The translations under genes and the position numbers were made by a program. The notes below the pieces were generated by a model. It worked only from the letters and a program-made list of their open reading frames with translations, did not search any database and was not told the origin of the DNA. A stretch of 64,000 bases of DNA from Cryptomeria japonica (taxonomy: Eukaryota > Streptophyta > Pinopsida > Cupressales > Cupressaceae): the NCBI RefSeq assembly GCF_030272615.1, contig NC_081408.1, positions 406,111,389 through 406,175,388 on the forward strand, read 5' to 3'. Positions 11,481 to 21,779 of this stretch are shown in pieces (within the stretch, counting starts at the first letter, position 1; every line of letters begins with the position of its first letter).

Positions 11481-12390
11481 CCCTAAAAGTAAAGAAGCTG
11501 TATAAATTCTTCTACCTAACCATTTTAAGCACATTAGGCAAGTGGAAAAATCTTGACAGCAAAGTGCAGTACGAATTACTGGAGGAGTTGAATCTATGGG
11601 GGGTCGTACAACTAAAGAAGACAGGATCGTACGGATCCGTACAACCAGAATCATCACGATCGGGAGAGCAACCGTACGGATTCCATACGGAAAAGACAGC
11701 TATGGAAGAATACATGATGAAAAATCTGTACGATAATTCCCGTATGGAATTTGGCACACTGGGACACCCGTACGGGTTTAGTACGGCCATTGCAGCGGAC
11801 AGGAACAACACGGCGGGAAATCCGTACAAGGGCAAAAATCAGAGCGTCGAACGAGATTCGTACGATGATTGTATGGAATTGGCAGAGGAGTACCAAAAAA
11901 ATCCGTACAGACGAAAGCCAGGAAGGAGGAGGTGGCGGGTCATACAGCATTCGTACAGAAGCAGGAGGTGAGGGTCAGTACGGAGTCTTTGGGCGGCCAT
12001 CAAATCCGTACAACTATACAAATTAGACGCCAGGAGGTGAGAAGACGAATTGCAGAAATCCGTACGGAATTGAGTGAAATCCGTACAGCCCTGGTCAGTA
12101 GAAGATTCGCAACAATCCGTATGAGGTTGGCTGAAGGGATTTCGTACAGTGAGAGGGGAGAAAATCCGTACAGTAGGTACAAGGAGGAATTTGGCGAGCT
12201 TTGAATAGAAAATAGTTTCGGCACCAAAAATTCGTACACACTAAATGCGTACGGTTGGCACGGCTGGAGGGGACAAGAAAAATTCCTGTACGCCGAAGAC
12301 AGCTGGCAGAATTCACGTAACTGCGGGAACAGTTGGGGTAACAGTTTTGACAACAACATTGTAGATTCAGCGAGAGAATTGACATAGGAA
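11465..12390 (+). repeat. Coding-like segment packed with CCGTAC / GTACGG words
   Basis: From about 11570 to 12290 the words CCGTAC, TCGTAC and GTACGG recur roughly every 30-40 bases, more than 18 times by eye. The frames 11465-11971 and 11869-12204 are open, so the word is read as Pro-Tyr, Ser-Val/Ser-Tyr or Ile-Arg-Thr depending on frame. Spacing is irregular, so this is not a simple tandem satellite. Its host is the post-integrase region of the gypsy element. No function is recognised. Confidence 0.6.
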
Positions 12391-13629
12391 TTGCAACATA
12401 TAAAAATTGATCCAGGTATGTCGAGGATGAGTTTTGGAAACCCCAGCGACAAAGGCACAGTCATTTTCGTAGGGAACATGGCCACACCAAAAAGCAACAA
12501 AGGGAAGAAGGTGCAGGCGTGTGTGCAGAGAGATGAGCCCATGACTGTACAGTCTTTGACATGGGAGGGGTTGAATGATAGCGACTGCAAGGCATGGTGG
12601 GAGGAGACGAACGACACCAACATTATTAAAATGAATTTGAAGAGAGCAGGGGTCGACCACATTCTGACCATGCCTGTCTTCAACATCAAGAAATTTGAGC
12701 ATGTACTGAAGGGAATGGTAGCAAGATATCATAGGCATATACACAGGTCCATGATACAATATGGGGGATGTCATCTCACCATTTCTTATTTCGCCGCCGA
12801 GTTTGCCAGAATTTTTGGGATTCCGAACCAAGGCAGCCCTGTCATCAAGAGGAAGATGACATTGGAACAAAAGCAGAAATTGGTTCAATTGGTTTGTCGA
12901 GGGGACCTGACACAAGATGAACAGGATAGTATATGGAAATCTGGCAGTAGCCGCGATGTGAAGCGAACATTTCTGGCGAATGCGAAATGGCGATGTATCA
13001 TGGGCATCATCAAAAGCAGACTGACAGGAGCAAGTCGGGGGTCAGACATCGTCGTGTGGATGTTGTACTTGATGAACGGGCTGCAAAATGGCACGGTCTT
13101 CAATTGGGCGTCATTCCTTTCTGAGTGCATCCGCGAATGTCTAGGGCTGCAGCACAAGGTTTTTTATATGTTACACCATGCCATTGCCATGTTTTTGGAT
13201 GTTGTTCGTACAGGAGTGCCCCCAGAGAAGAGGGGTGACTTGCAACCGTTAGCCAGACTAGAGCCATATAAACCCCCCATCTTTTATTGGACGCATCTGG
13301 ACATCATGACAACCATCGGGGAACCACAGAGGAAAAGATGATGGCAAAATGTGGGGCAATCTCCCAGTGCAGGCAGCAAGGATAGTGAAGATGTCGTGGA
13401 GGCATCCTCATCAAATGAAGAGAGTGGAGATGATGACACTTTTCGCTTGGTTCCAGCCGCAGGTCGACTACCAGACGAGGTTGGAACGGGAGGTGGTGAT
13501 AATCCAATGGCCGAGGATGTGACAGAAGGGGTAGGAGACAGTAGCATGGCCATGGAAGTGATGGTGACCGAGAATCCTCTTGACAAACCATATGTGGTTG
13601 AGCAGACGAAGGATGACCAGCCCCGGTGA
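12391..13629 (+). pseudogene. Post-integrase ORF of the gypsy element, unknown family
   Basis: The frame is open over 413 codons except for one TGA at 13339-13341. The first 250 codons are globular-looking, with Trp-rich and hydrophobic segments (for example the YFAAEFARIFGIP stretch at about 12790). This recalls the putative plant transposon protein domains found in Athila-like and related elements, though I cannot confirm it without a profile search. The last third is acidic and low-complexity (Ser, Glu, Asp, Gly, Val). It lies about 2 kb after integrase on the same strand and may be expressed from a spliced or separate mRNA. Confidence 0.5.
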
Positions 13630-14765
13630 TTGATGTGGTGGACATAGAGGCATCACCGCCACCACCACCTAGGGTGACCTCTAGACGGGAGGAGGTCGTT
13701 CCACAGTTGAGTCCCACCCATGCTGACCACCAGGAGCAGACAATCGACTCTTGGCTGTTGGAGACCCTCGAAGTACGAGTGGAGAAATTGCCAAAGTTGT
13801 CGCCGTCACCTGGCGGGTATGGAGAACTTGATACTAGCAATCTGCAGATTGGTGGTGTGGAATCTGACGGAGGGAGGGATCTCCAGACTCATGGGACAAC
13901 TGGGGAGCATACATTGCACCGAGGAGTTCAGGAAGGAGGGGGGGAATCATACTCTCCTCACACAGAGGAACTAATACTTCGGTTGAAGAAGCCCGACCCC
14001 GCAAACCCATTTGGCACTATGTAGAGATGTGCGTCCCAGTTGGAGGGAATGGTGAAGTTCCTGAGTGACGTCGGCCACATTGTGAAAGGTGTGGAAGGTG
14101 GACATGATCCGAGGATAGCTCAAGTGGCCGAGCGCCTTTTGTCCTTTGTCAAGGAGGATTATGAGGGGGAATTCTTTTGATGTTTCACAGCCAAAGGATG
14201 GCCAAAGTTAGAGACCCCTGAGATGACTGATGCTTGGATGAGGAATATGATTGTGACAGAGGAGATTGGGATTTATGGTTCTATGTGTGGAATGGAGACG
14301 GCCTTTCAGGCCCTAGTCTTGAAATATCGGAGGACGGCAGTGGTGAGGATGGAAGCCATGAAGGCCCAGCGGGATTAGGCAGTGCAGGAAGCCGAGGGTG
14401 TCAGGAAAACATTGGCCCACCACATTCAGCAGAGTCAGACACAATTAGCTCAGGAGCACTCTCGGATTACCGCGTTGGAGGAGACAGTTGCCAAGAACGT
14501 TCAGGAGTTGGAAGTGAGTGGCAAGGCGAAGGATGAGCTGGCAGCTAAGGTGGCAGGATTGGAGGCTAGACTCGCCGAGAAAGAGCAGCAGTTGCAGGAG
14601 CAGGGGCAGGAACTTCAGAGAGCCCGCAACAAGATTGTTGAGGCTGCTCATGTGGTTAAATTGGCACGAGAGCGGGAACTGGCAGCCACACAGCGTCTCC
14701 AGCGAGCGGGCACATCTCAGTCATCTGTACTTCCAAGGACGCCCTCTCATCCCTCTCCACATTAG
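13626..14765 (+). pseudogene. Coiled-coil C-terminal ORF of the gypsy element
   Basis: One frame carries 13626-14765 with TAG at 14022-14024, a TGA near 14178 and a TAG near 14377. The last 120 codons (14382-14765) are a long, regular coiled coil rich in Leu, Ala, Gln and Glu (for example EARLAEKEQQLQEQGQEL). The end of the ORF is about 70 bases before the 3' LTR. It overlaps the end of the previous ORF by four bases in another frame, so a frameshift between originally fused segments is plausible. Function unknown; structural or oligomerising roles are only inferred. Confidence 0.5.
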
Positions 14766-14820
14766 TTTCAGTTGCTTCCATCAGCTTCCATTTGTTTGTC
14801 GTCTGGAAGACGACTTCTTT

Positions 14821-14834
14821 TTTGGGAGGGCTGA
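14821..14834 (+). other. Polypurine tract region
   Basis: TTTGGGAGGGCTGA directly precedes the TG of the 3' LTR. The GGGAGGG purine core is the usual plus-strand primer in Tat/Athila elements. Confidence 0.75.
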
Positions 14835-15167
14835 TGTTAGGCCGTAATTAGCAATAAAACATTTAAGTTATTGTTATGTCATTTTTGTTATGTTTGGAGT
14901 CGGCCGTGTGGGTTCCCGTGTCAGTTATGACAGTTGGTACCTCGGCCGACCACCAAATAGTAAATATTGCCATGTAGGGGAACCCCGACAATAATGTTGA
15001 TGTACAGAACATTTTTGAAATGCAATAAAGGATATATGTTTTTGCCATATTATTGTGACTGTTACATAATCAATGCTCTGGATATAATTGTAATTGCTGG
15101 TTAGATGTTCTATATGCATTTACTGTTTATTCCGTGAACTGGAACAACTCGCTGCAGGGAGTAAACA
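14835..15167 (+). repeat. 3' LTR of the gypsy element
   Basis: A 333-bp copy of 4216-4548 ending GTAAACA and followed by the target duplication CACTT at 15168-15172. Confidence 0.93.
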
Positions 15168-15418
15168 CACTTAATTTTTAGAAATTTTTGGGAATCATAA
15201 GCTATGATTTATGTATTCTGCATTCAATTCAAAACTAAAAAATAATCATAAAGATGCATAGAGTTTTCTTAAGACCAAATAATTTAAACAAGAATTATTT
15301 TAACCCTATTAAACCTCAATTTTATCTTACAAATCTTATAATATCAAGCTTACACCTAATTTCATTGTAGTTTATGGCAACTATGCTCTAGACTCACAAA
15401 ATGCACAATAGAACTCAC

Positions 15419-15516
15419 CATGGCAACCTCGCCCTTCAGCATTGAAGGTATGCCCTCTTCCCAGCCACAAATCATTTTGCTCTTCCCCAAAACCAACCTT
15501 TTTGGAAAGCCACGAC
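15419..15516 (-). CDS. PAS1: Exon of a PASTICCINO1-like FKBP-type immunophilin
   Basis: Read on the minus strand, this 98-bp exon is preceded by an acceptor (ACAACAG) and followed by a canonical donor (ATG then GTGAGT). It begins in phase 1 and completes a Gly codon split with the exon at 33978-34047. Its 32 whole codons give a segment containing VLGKSKMI, EGIPSM and KGEVAM, the order and spacing found in the first FKBP domain of plant PASTICCINO1. PAS1 is a multi-FKBP, TPR-containing protein that acts in very-long-chain fatty acid elongation and cell division control at the ER. Some positions differ from what I know of the family (CGWEEG where LGLLEG is expected), so a pseudogene is possible, but frame and both splice sites are intact. 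Confidence 0.75.
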
Positions 15517-17760
15517 CTGTTGTGCTCCAAAGAAAATTTTCCAATAAATCTTATAAGAATAAGAGAAATTAAAGCAAACAAGTCTTTATAGGAATTATAA
15601 ATACAAGTCCAAAAACAAATTAATTTCAAGAATGCTGTTCCAAAAATTATGTAGATTATAGAACTATATATAATAAGAACAAATAGCTATTTATGACAGA
15701 AGAAAAGTAAAACAATACAAAACAAGGTGTTTGACTGAAAAACTTGCTACATTGAACAAAATAAACCCCTTCACATACCATGAAGGTTAAGATAGAATCA
15801 CATTAATTAACCATGATTCTGCTGAAGATGACTTCATACTCAATAGCAGAAAGGGAACCTTGGGTCAATTAGCTTTAATTCAAAATTCAAACAACTACCC
15901 AAAATATAAGGATGTTACACAAAACTACAACTAGGTCTTGAAATTTTAGAGGTAAATGTGATTCAAGTTGTGTTTGGACCTTGATGTTATCCATAGTCCA
16001 ACACTGAACATAGAAAAACCACTAATATTAGGGAAACTGATGCATGATTATTAGAAATGGTTTCTTGAAGTGAAGTCTTTGGCATCCCTATAATCTAACC
16101 TGTAATCAAGTTAAATTAACCAGAACTAAGTCTTGAAATTTACTTCTACAATGTGATCCTAGCTGTGTTTGAATCTTGATTTGTCAGATTGTGTTCAGTC
16201 ACAATCCAAACACTGATGTAATGGCCTACCCTGTTCTGCACTGATTTTTGGCACTTTTACCCTCTGAGCAGTTTGTCAAACAGTTTGCATGAATGCCAAG
16301 ATTGAAGTTTCTGTTTGTCTTTTTGGTGTATTGCTGATATGTAAGTGTGATGTCCCCATCCATTACCAAATATCAAACCAGCAATATAAATATATATGAT
16401 CAAGGAGTGGCAGACCTTGACAACTCCCAAGTAGTTAGTAGACAATTTATAAACAGCAATTAGAAGTTCAAATAGGTAGTTTTGCAATAAAACCAGTGAC
16501 ACCAAAGTATTATCAATGAAAATGTCTTATTCATAAGACTTCACGATTTCCCTATTGAGCACCAAGACAAAATGAAGGGAGTCTGATAGCATGGATATAG
16601 CAATACTCATGGATCATAATACGGATACCACACAGAAGTGTACATATCATAGCGAAAATTCTGAGGAACTCTTATATTCATCAATCATAAATAAAGACAA
16701 ATCCTCATCGATATCACTATCAGACAAAGGAAGACATCATAAGCACCCGTCAGTATTATCACTGTGAAGAGAAGATAACACAGAGAGAATAATCAAGCAT
16801 CGTTTACCATTGACTTGCTAAGCAAATCAATCTGCAATAAGTCACTATGTTACTACCAGCAAGCATATCAATGTATATCATAAGCATCACTTAAAGTTCT
16901 CTTAATGTTGCTTTGGATTGATCATATCAAACAAGAAGAAAATATATTATCACTGCATAAGAAGGATCAATTAAGGATCAATCAAGGATGATTAAGTTAA
17001 CAACAAGTGAAGAAACCAATGAATATCAATTAGACAAGAGATAACAAATAATAATTAACCATGGAAGGCAGTAATTAAACAATTAATTATGAAAGGCAAT
17101 TTGCATAATAAACCGATTTGTATAAAACCATGGAATTGTCTTTTATTTGCATCTACATCTGGTATTGGATTGCTCTTGGAGCAAGATATATCATCGCTAT
17201 AAGTGATAGAAGCACAATTTAGCCTATTCCTTAGTGTCATATCAGAGACAGCTATCAGCAACATTGATTGCACACTTCATATTGTTATAGCAGAAGTGCA
17301 GATCAGATATATAGCCAAGATCATCTTGCATAAATCCCATCAATATATCAGAGATAGCAGTGATACTCTATCATATTGGTAAGTATTATATCATATAACA
17401 TCATATTATAAGTGGTATCAATTGTAAATCCTAAGGATAACATTTATAAGCAGATCCTTATATATTATTTTTATACTAAGTGGTATCAGTTATCTTTTTT
17501 AGAGTCTTTTATTGGAAAGAAGTCTCTTGCAATTGAATTTTTATAGAAAGAAGTCTCTTGCAGTTTATTTGTATGTGATAGTTCCCTAATTCCTAAGAAT
17601 ATACATAAGCGGACATTGCATTTAGTTTTTTTTTTAAAACATTCATATTGTTTGATGCTCATTTTGAGCTTCAAAATAGGCATTTTTCTTCGACGGAGCG
17701 TAACTTGGGCCTCAAATAAAAGCTAATTTTGCCAACTCCACAGTGGTGCAGGTCAATCCA
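15517..17760. other. Intronic sequence, no gene seen
   Basis: This is AT-rich sequence in the long intron between the two FKBP exons. A TGTGATGTCCCC word at about 16341 resembles LTR ends seen elsewhere in the window. Many ATCATAT and TATCA words occur at 16600-17480, and an 18-bp direct repeat (AGAAAGAAGTCTCTTGCA) occurs near 17515 and 17545. No ORF is convincing. Confidence 0.5.
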
Positions 17761-17830
17761 CCTGATTATTTGAGCAATAAGTTTTCAAATAGAAAGGTTG
17801 ACTTCAAGCTGCAAAAGGTCAATCCACCGT

Positions 17831-18037
17831 ATATAAAGAGTTTACAAGGCAACGTTCTAAATTAAGAACTAGTCGTTAAAGTGAAAACTAAAAAACTAAA
17901 AAGCTTAAAAAGCTAACTATGCATCTTTAATAAAGAAGCAATAGTTTCACTTAACGAACTAAAAAAGCTAAAAAGCTAAATGACCATTAATAAATAACTA
18001 AATAAAGCTAGTTAAAATATAATTAAATATTTTAATA
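17831..18037 (-). repeat. 3' LTR (truncated) of the gag-only copia element
   Basis: Matches 25331-25537 base for base in length with few substitutions (for example GCATC against GAGTC). It lacks the last 53 bp found in the right copy. Confidence 0.85.
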
Positions 18038-18120
18038 CCCTCCCTTAATGGTCATTCTATCTACTAACTACCCTACTAAAGACACTGCAGGTCTTTTGAT
18101 CACAAATGGAAAGAACACTC

Positions 18121-18819
18121 TGTTGAGACATGGACCAGCTAGGACTCGAACCTAGGACCTTCCATACACAATGCCACTTACGAATGCCACTTACTATAAG
18201 TATATGACAAACAAGGCACGGTCAAGCAATGCCTTGATCGGTCATGACCAATCAAGACATTACTTGATCGTGTCTTATTGTTAATACTAATAAACTGCAT
18301 GTTACGTAAATGTCAATCGGTGTGGAGTATAACCGATAATTATCGGTGTTAAACAATCGCTACCACCCGATAGTATATCGGTGGCTGTCAATGTTAACAG
18401 CCGATAGTTATCAGTGGGTTAGCCTTGACAACCGATAACTATCGGTGTAGACAAACACACCAATAACTATCGGTGACTAACATAACACTACCCAATATGC
18501 ATTCAATATATACTATATGCACCCCGATATAATATGCAACCCGATCTAATGCAATCCGATAATATATTAATCGGAGTCATCATTATGTTAGATCGATATT
18601 CATCTAGCTACAAGATTCATTAGATAGATGAACATGAGAAATATGCATAGTATGATTTAATCAATAGTTTGGTCATATACAAATATAGAATGATTATCAA
18701 GGATGACTCAATTGCTTGATGGTTTTATCATAGTTATCGATATGATAAATGATTGAATGAGAGACTTCATCTATCTCTCATTCAATCATTTATCTTACCG
18801 AAGCTATTATGCATTAACA
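18121..18819 (-). repeat. Long (about 699 bp) 3' LTR of the nested element
   Basis: Minus-strand TGTTAATGC at 18811-18819 follows a purine tract, and the sequence runs to ...TGTCTCAACA at 18121. Only 18121-18167 matches the other LTR: this is the 3' half of the tRNA-like sequence plus the LTR end. The remainder holds ACCGATA palindromes. Confidence 0.55.
18332..18466. repeat. Cluster of ACCGATA...TATCGGT palindromes
   Basis: Five short inverted repeats occur in 135 bp: a perfect 16-bp palindrome ACCGATAATTATCGGT at 18332-18347, CCGATA/TATCGG around a 3-base loop at 18367-18381, an imperfect copy near 18411, ACCGATA/TATCGGT at 18431-18446 and a decayed copy near 18450. They lie in the long LTR of the nested element. 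Confidence 0.85.
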
Positions 18820-18937
18820 CTCCCTCTTAGCTAGGTAAGATGAATGTAGACAATATATTTAAGCATCATAATTTAATTGATAGTAATCATTTTAGTCATT
18901 CATGAGAATCATACCATCTAATCATTTGGTACGTAGC

Positions 18938-19241
18938 ATCACCTAAACACGTGATCCTGAAGTTCATCACATCAATCTTGCGATTGATAGAATATCACCT
19001 AAGCATGTGATATCAATATTGCCTACACGCAATACTTAAGGATAATCATATGAGAAAGCTTAATTTCTCACCTTATCCTAGTTGTGATAAGTGCACTAAC
19101 ATTTTATACAAATGTTATATCACCTAATCACATGATATGAAGTATCACCTAGACACATGATACAAATGTCCATCACGTCAATCTTGTGATGACAGGATAT
19201 CACCTAAGCACATGATATTAGTATTGCCTAAACACGCAATA
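18938..19241. repeat. Array of short hairpins with matching stems and a shared loop
   Basis: Seven hairpins share a loop of the form CCTA-(A/G)-(A/G/T)-CAC(A): ATCAC/GTGAT (18938-18955), TATCAC/GTGATA (18993-19012), ATTGC/GCAAT (19018-19033), ATATCA/TGATAT (19117-19138), GTATCA/TGATAC (19142-19163), ATATCA/TGATAT (19197-19218) and TATTGC/GCAATA (19222-19241). CATCAC/GTGATG (19171-19191) is similar with another loop. Part of the array is a roughly 206-bp tandem duplication (about 18958-19115 and 19163-19324). Stem bases differ between copies but pairing is kept. Confidence 0.85.
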
Positions 19242-19324
19242 CTTAAGGATAATCATATGAGAAAGATTTAAATTCTCATCTTATCCAAGTTGTGGTATGT
19301 GCATTAACATTTCATATGAATGTT

Positions 19325-20320
19325 TTACCACAACACAATCATGGCTTCATCCATGATCCACCAAAGATCCACCATGATAACTGGTTTGGACATTATAAGA
19401 TCGTCACCTTATAATGTCTCCATACAAGTGTTCATTATCTTGAGAGATCGTCACCTCTTAGATATGAACCCAGGGGATAAAATCCAAAAATGTCCTGTCA
19501 TGACAAAGAAGTTTACACATTAAACATGCAAATACAAATTGCAAAGCAAATTACCTTTCTATCATACCTAAACCTTTTCTGAAGTGATCAACCTTCACTC
19601 TGAAAGAGGTTTGGTCAGAATATCTGCAGTTTGATCTCCAAGGGAAAACCCTCCTACTCGAGGGAGAAACACCCAGCATAAAAATGTCTTCTTTATATAT
19701 CAAATATGTCTAGCAATAATGCAAGATACGGGCCCAATATATGTTGCTTCACTCCATGAAGCAAATTTCACAAGAGCAAATCTAATTGGCCTTCTTCAAA
19801 GGATCGATTTGCTCTAACTAATATATAAACTGCTCTTCACATAAATTGAATGGATCAGAGAATGAGTTTGCATCTTCTATATATATGAGGGAGGCACCCT
19901 TTCACAAGGGGTCGGTCCTCAATGACACCATCTGTCTCTTCACAAGGGTGGCCACTACAGCATCAACACTCCCTCTTAGCTAGGGAGGAATCCTTGTTAA
20001 TAATATAGTCATGAAATGACATCCACCATGGCTACTCCTAGAGAGTGGAACACGATTCATCACGGTACTCAACATGATGACATCCATCATGGCTACTCCC
20101 ATGTATGAGAATGCATATGAACACAAGTGCCCATCACAGAGTTGCTCAACGTGATGTTTTCATCTCATCATGACGTTCACCATGACTACTCCCAAAGGGT
20201 GGAACAAGGGCCTTCACCTCAAACTTCTCCCTCACAGAGAAGAGTGTATTAACAAGGGCTTGCTCCTCAAACTTATCTCTCACAGAGAAGAATGCATTAA
20301 GCATATTTTCATGATGGTGT
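19325..20320. other. Non-coding interior of the nested element, many short inverted repeats
   Basis: No gene. Examples are CCCTT/AAGGG around TCAC near 19899, TTCACC/GGTGGAA near 20170-20203 and TTCTC/GAGAA around CCTCACA near 20224. A second purine-tract-like word (minus CTAAGAGGGAG followed by TGTTGATGC) is near 19970, which could be another, older LTR junction. Confidence 0.5.
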
Positions 20321-20765
20321 GGCTCCCTCTGAACCTGATATCGACCTTCTGACCTCCTTGTCTAAGGTTGCTTCTGATGAAATGTTAGACTCCCTCTGAA
20401 TCTGATATCAACCATCTGACCTCCTTGTCTAAGGTTGCTTCTGATGAAATATTAGACTCCCTCTGAATCTGATATCAACCATCTGACCTCCTTGTCTAAG
20501 GTTGCTTATGATGAAATGTTAGACTCCCTCTGAATCTGATATCAACCATCTAATTTCCTTGTCTAAGCTTGCTTCTGATGAAATGTTAGACTCCGTCTGA
20601 ATCTGATATCAACCATCTGATTTCCTTGTTTAAGGTTGCTTCTGATGAAATGTTAGACTCCGTCTGAATCTGATATCAACCATCTGATTTCCTTGTCTAA
20701 GGTTGCTTCTGATGAAATGTTAGACTCCGTCTGAATCTGATATCAGCCATCTGACCTCCTCTTCA
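20321..20765. repeat. 67-bp tandem repeat, about 6.6 copies
   Basis: The unit CTCTGAATCTGATATCAACC plus 47 further bases recurs with a constant 67-bp period (GACTCC at 20388, 20455, 20522 and onward). Copies differ at a few sites (CTCCCTC against CTCCGTC, ACCTCC against TTTCC). It sits in the nested minus-strand element next to the importin-beta fragment. Confidence 0.9.
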
Positions 20766-20924
20766 AAGAATTAGACCGCAAGGACAAACTGTATGGGTTC
20801 TTTCTTCTTCGATAAATACTTACCGCCATCAACTCAGTCCTATGACTACAAGCATTGAGTTCATTCTCCCTTGAATGAAATCTCTTATGCTTCTTGGTCT
20901 GTCCTTTCTTTATCTCGAAAGATC

Positions 20925-21285
20925 ACCTGCAAAGCATGACTTATAGAACTCTGGCATGTACTTAGCAAATTCATCACTAGTAGCATAAACAAGAGCCCCT
21001 ATGATCAACATTGCTTCCTCATGGATTGTTGCACTTTTCTAGGCAAATACTTGTTTATAGATGGGAATGCGAAATCTCAGAATCTCTACTAAAGTCCCCT
21101 CCATATTCTTCCTGAATTCTTCATCACAAATAGTACTTCAAAAAACTATAGCCTAAGGAGCAACAAGCTCTTCATCACTTTTAACTGCTTTTGTTGTGAT
21201 TCTAAAGATGTCCTTCATGTAAGGGGCAAGTTTCTCATAGTACGTTGAAGAAATTGAAACAAGATATTCAAATGTAGCTTGTCCT
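20925..21285 (-). pseudogene. Importin subunit beta-1 fragment (captured)
   Basis: The minus strand reads an importin-beta HEAT-repeat segment: YLVSISSTYYEKLAPYM at about 21260-21210, then AVKSDEELVAP and STICDEE, with two in-frame TAG/TGA stops. Further on, from about 21030, the words SATIHEEAML, IGALVYAT and EFAKYMPEFYK appear, which belong to a part of importin beta several hundred residues further along. The middle of the protein is missing, so two separate pieces are joined. Importin beta carries cargo through nuclear pores. This copy is dead and lies inside the LTR element, so it is probably a transduplicated piece of a host gene. Confidence 0.75.
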
Positions 21286-21779
21286 GTGCGAACACCTACT
21301 GACAATGTTGATTCACAAATAACACACATAATGTAATTGCATGAATTAATAACTACATATGAAATTCATGATCATTAATCAAACATGGATTACTTATCTC
21401 TTTGTTTATTAGTCTTCCTCGCAATCCAACAATTGTTCATTCCTGATTCTTTGCACTTGAAGATTTAGATCTCATTTGATGGTTGCTCTTTGATACACAT
21501 ACCTTTAGTTGTTGTGTTCATCTGACATAACCAGGATCTGTGAGATGTTGAGCCCATATGCCACGCACAGGACACTCAGCAGTATCAATGTGGCATCGAT
21601 CTTCCTCAATAATCTTCCCAGCCATGCATTCAAATGAAGACCCTTCTCTGCAAATCTGTACATGCTATGAAAGAGAGCATCGAATTGGTTTTGTCTACAG
21701 TAAGATCGTCGCTTCTTATGTCGCTCTAATCCATCAGATTTATGTCAGATTGAGATCTTGCCGCCTCCCTTGAACTTTC

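Larger units (their letters stand above)
4216..15167 (+). mobile_element. Full-length Ty3/gypsy retrotransposon (Tat/Athila type), decayed
   Basis: The 10,952-bp element is bounded by 333-bp LTRs that begin TGTTAGGCCG and end GTAAACA. The 5-bp target duplication CACTT is present on both sides (4211-4215 and 15168-15172). A primer site matching the 3' end of plant tRNA-Asp follows the 5' LTR, and a GGGAGGG purine tract precedes the 3' LTR. The order is gag, protease, RT, RNase H, integrase, then about 4.5 kb of extra coding sequence. Order, primer type and protease motif fit the Tat/Athila branch. By eye the two LTRs differ at roughly 30 of 333 sites, so the insertion is not recent. Several stops and frameshifts make it non-autonomous now. 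It lies in the intron downstream of the second PAS1-like exon, in the opposite orientation to that gene. Confidence 0.93.

Noticed and set aside
15421-15570. Plus-strand ORF starting ATGGCAACC with a transit-peptide-like look
   Set aside because: It is the reverse complement of the PAS1-like exon, whose splice signals and protein match explain the sequence.
18938-19241. CRISPR-like repeats or bacterial terminators
   Set aside because: Loops are constant and stems vary, the reverse of a CRISPR array, and the context is a plant LTR element.
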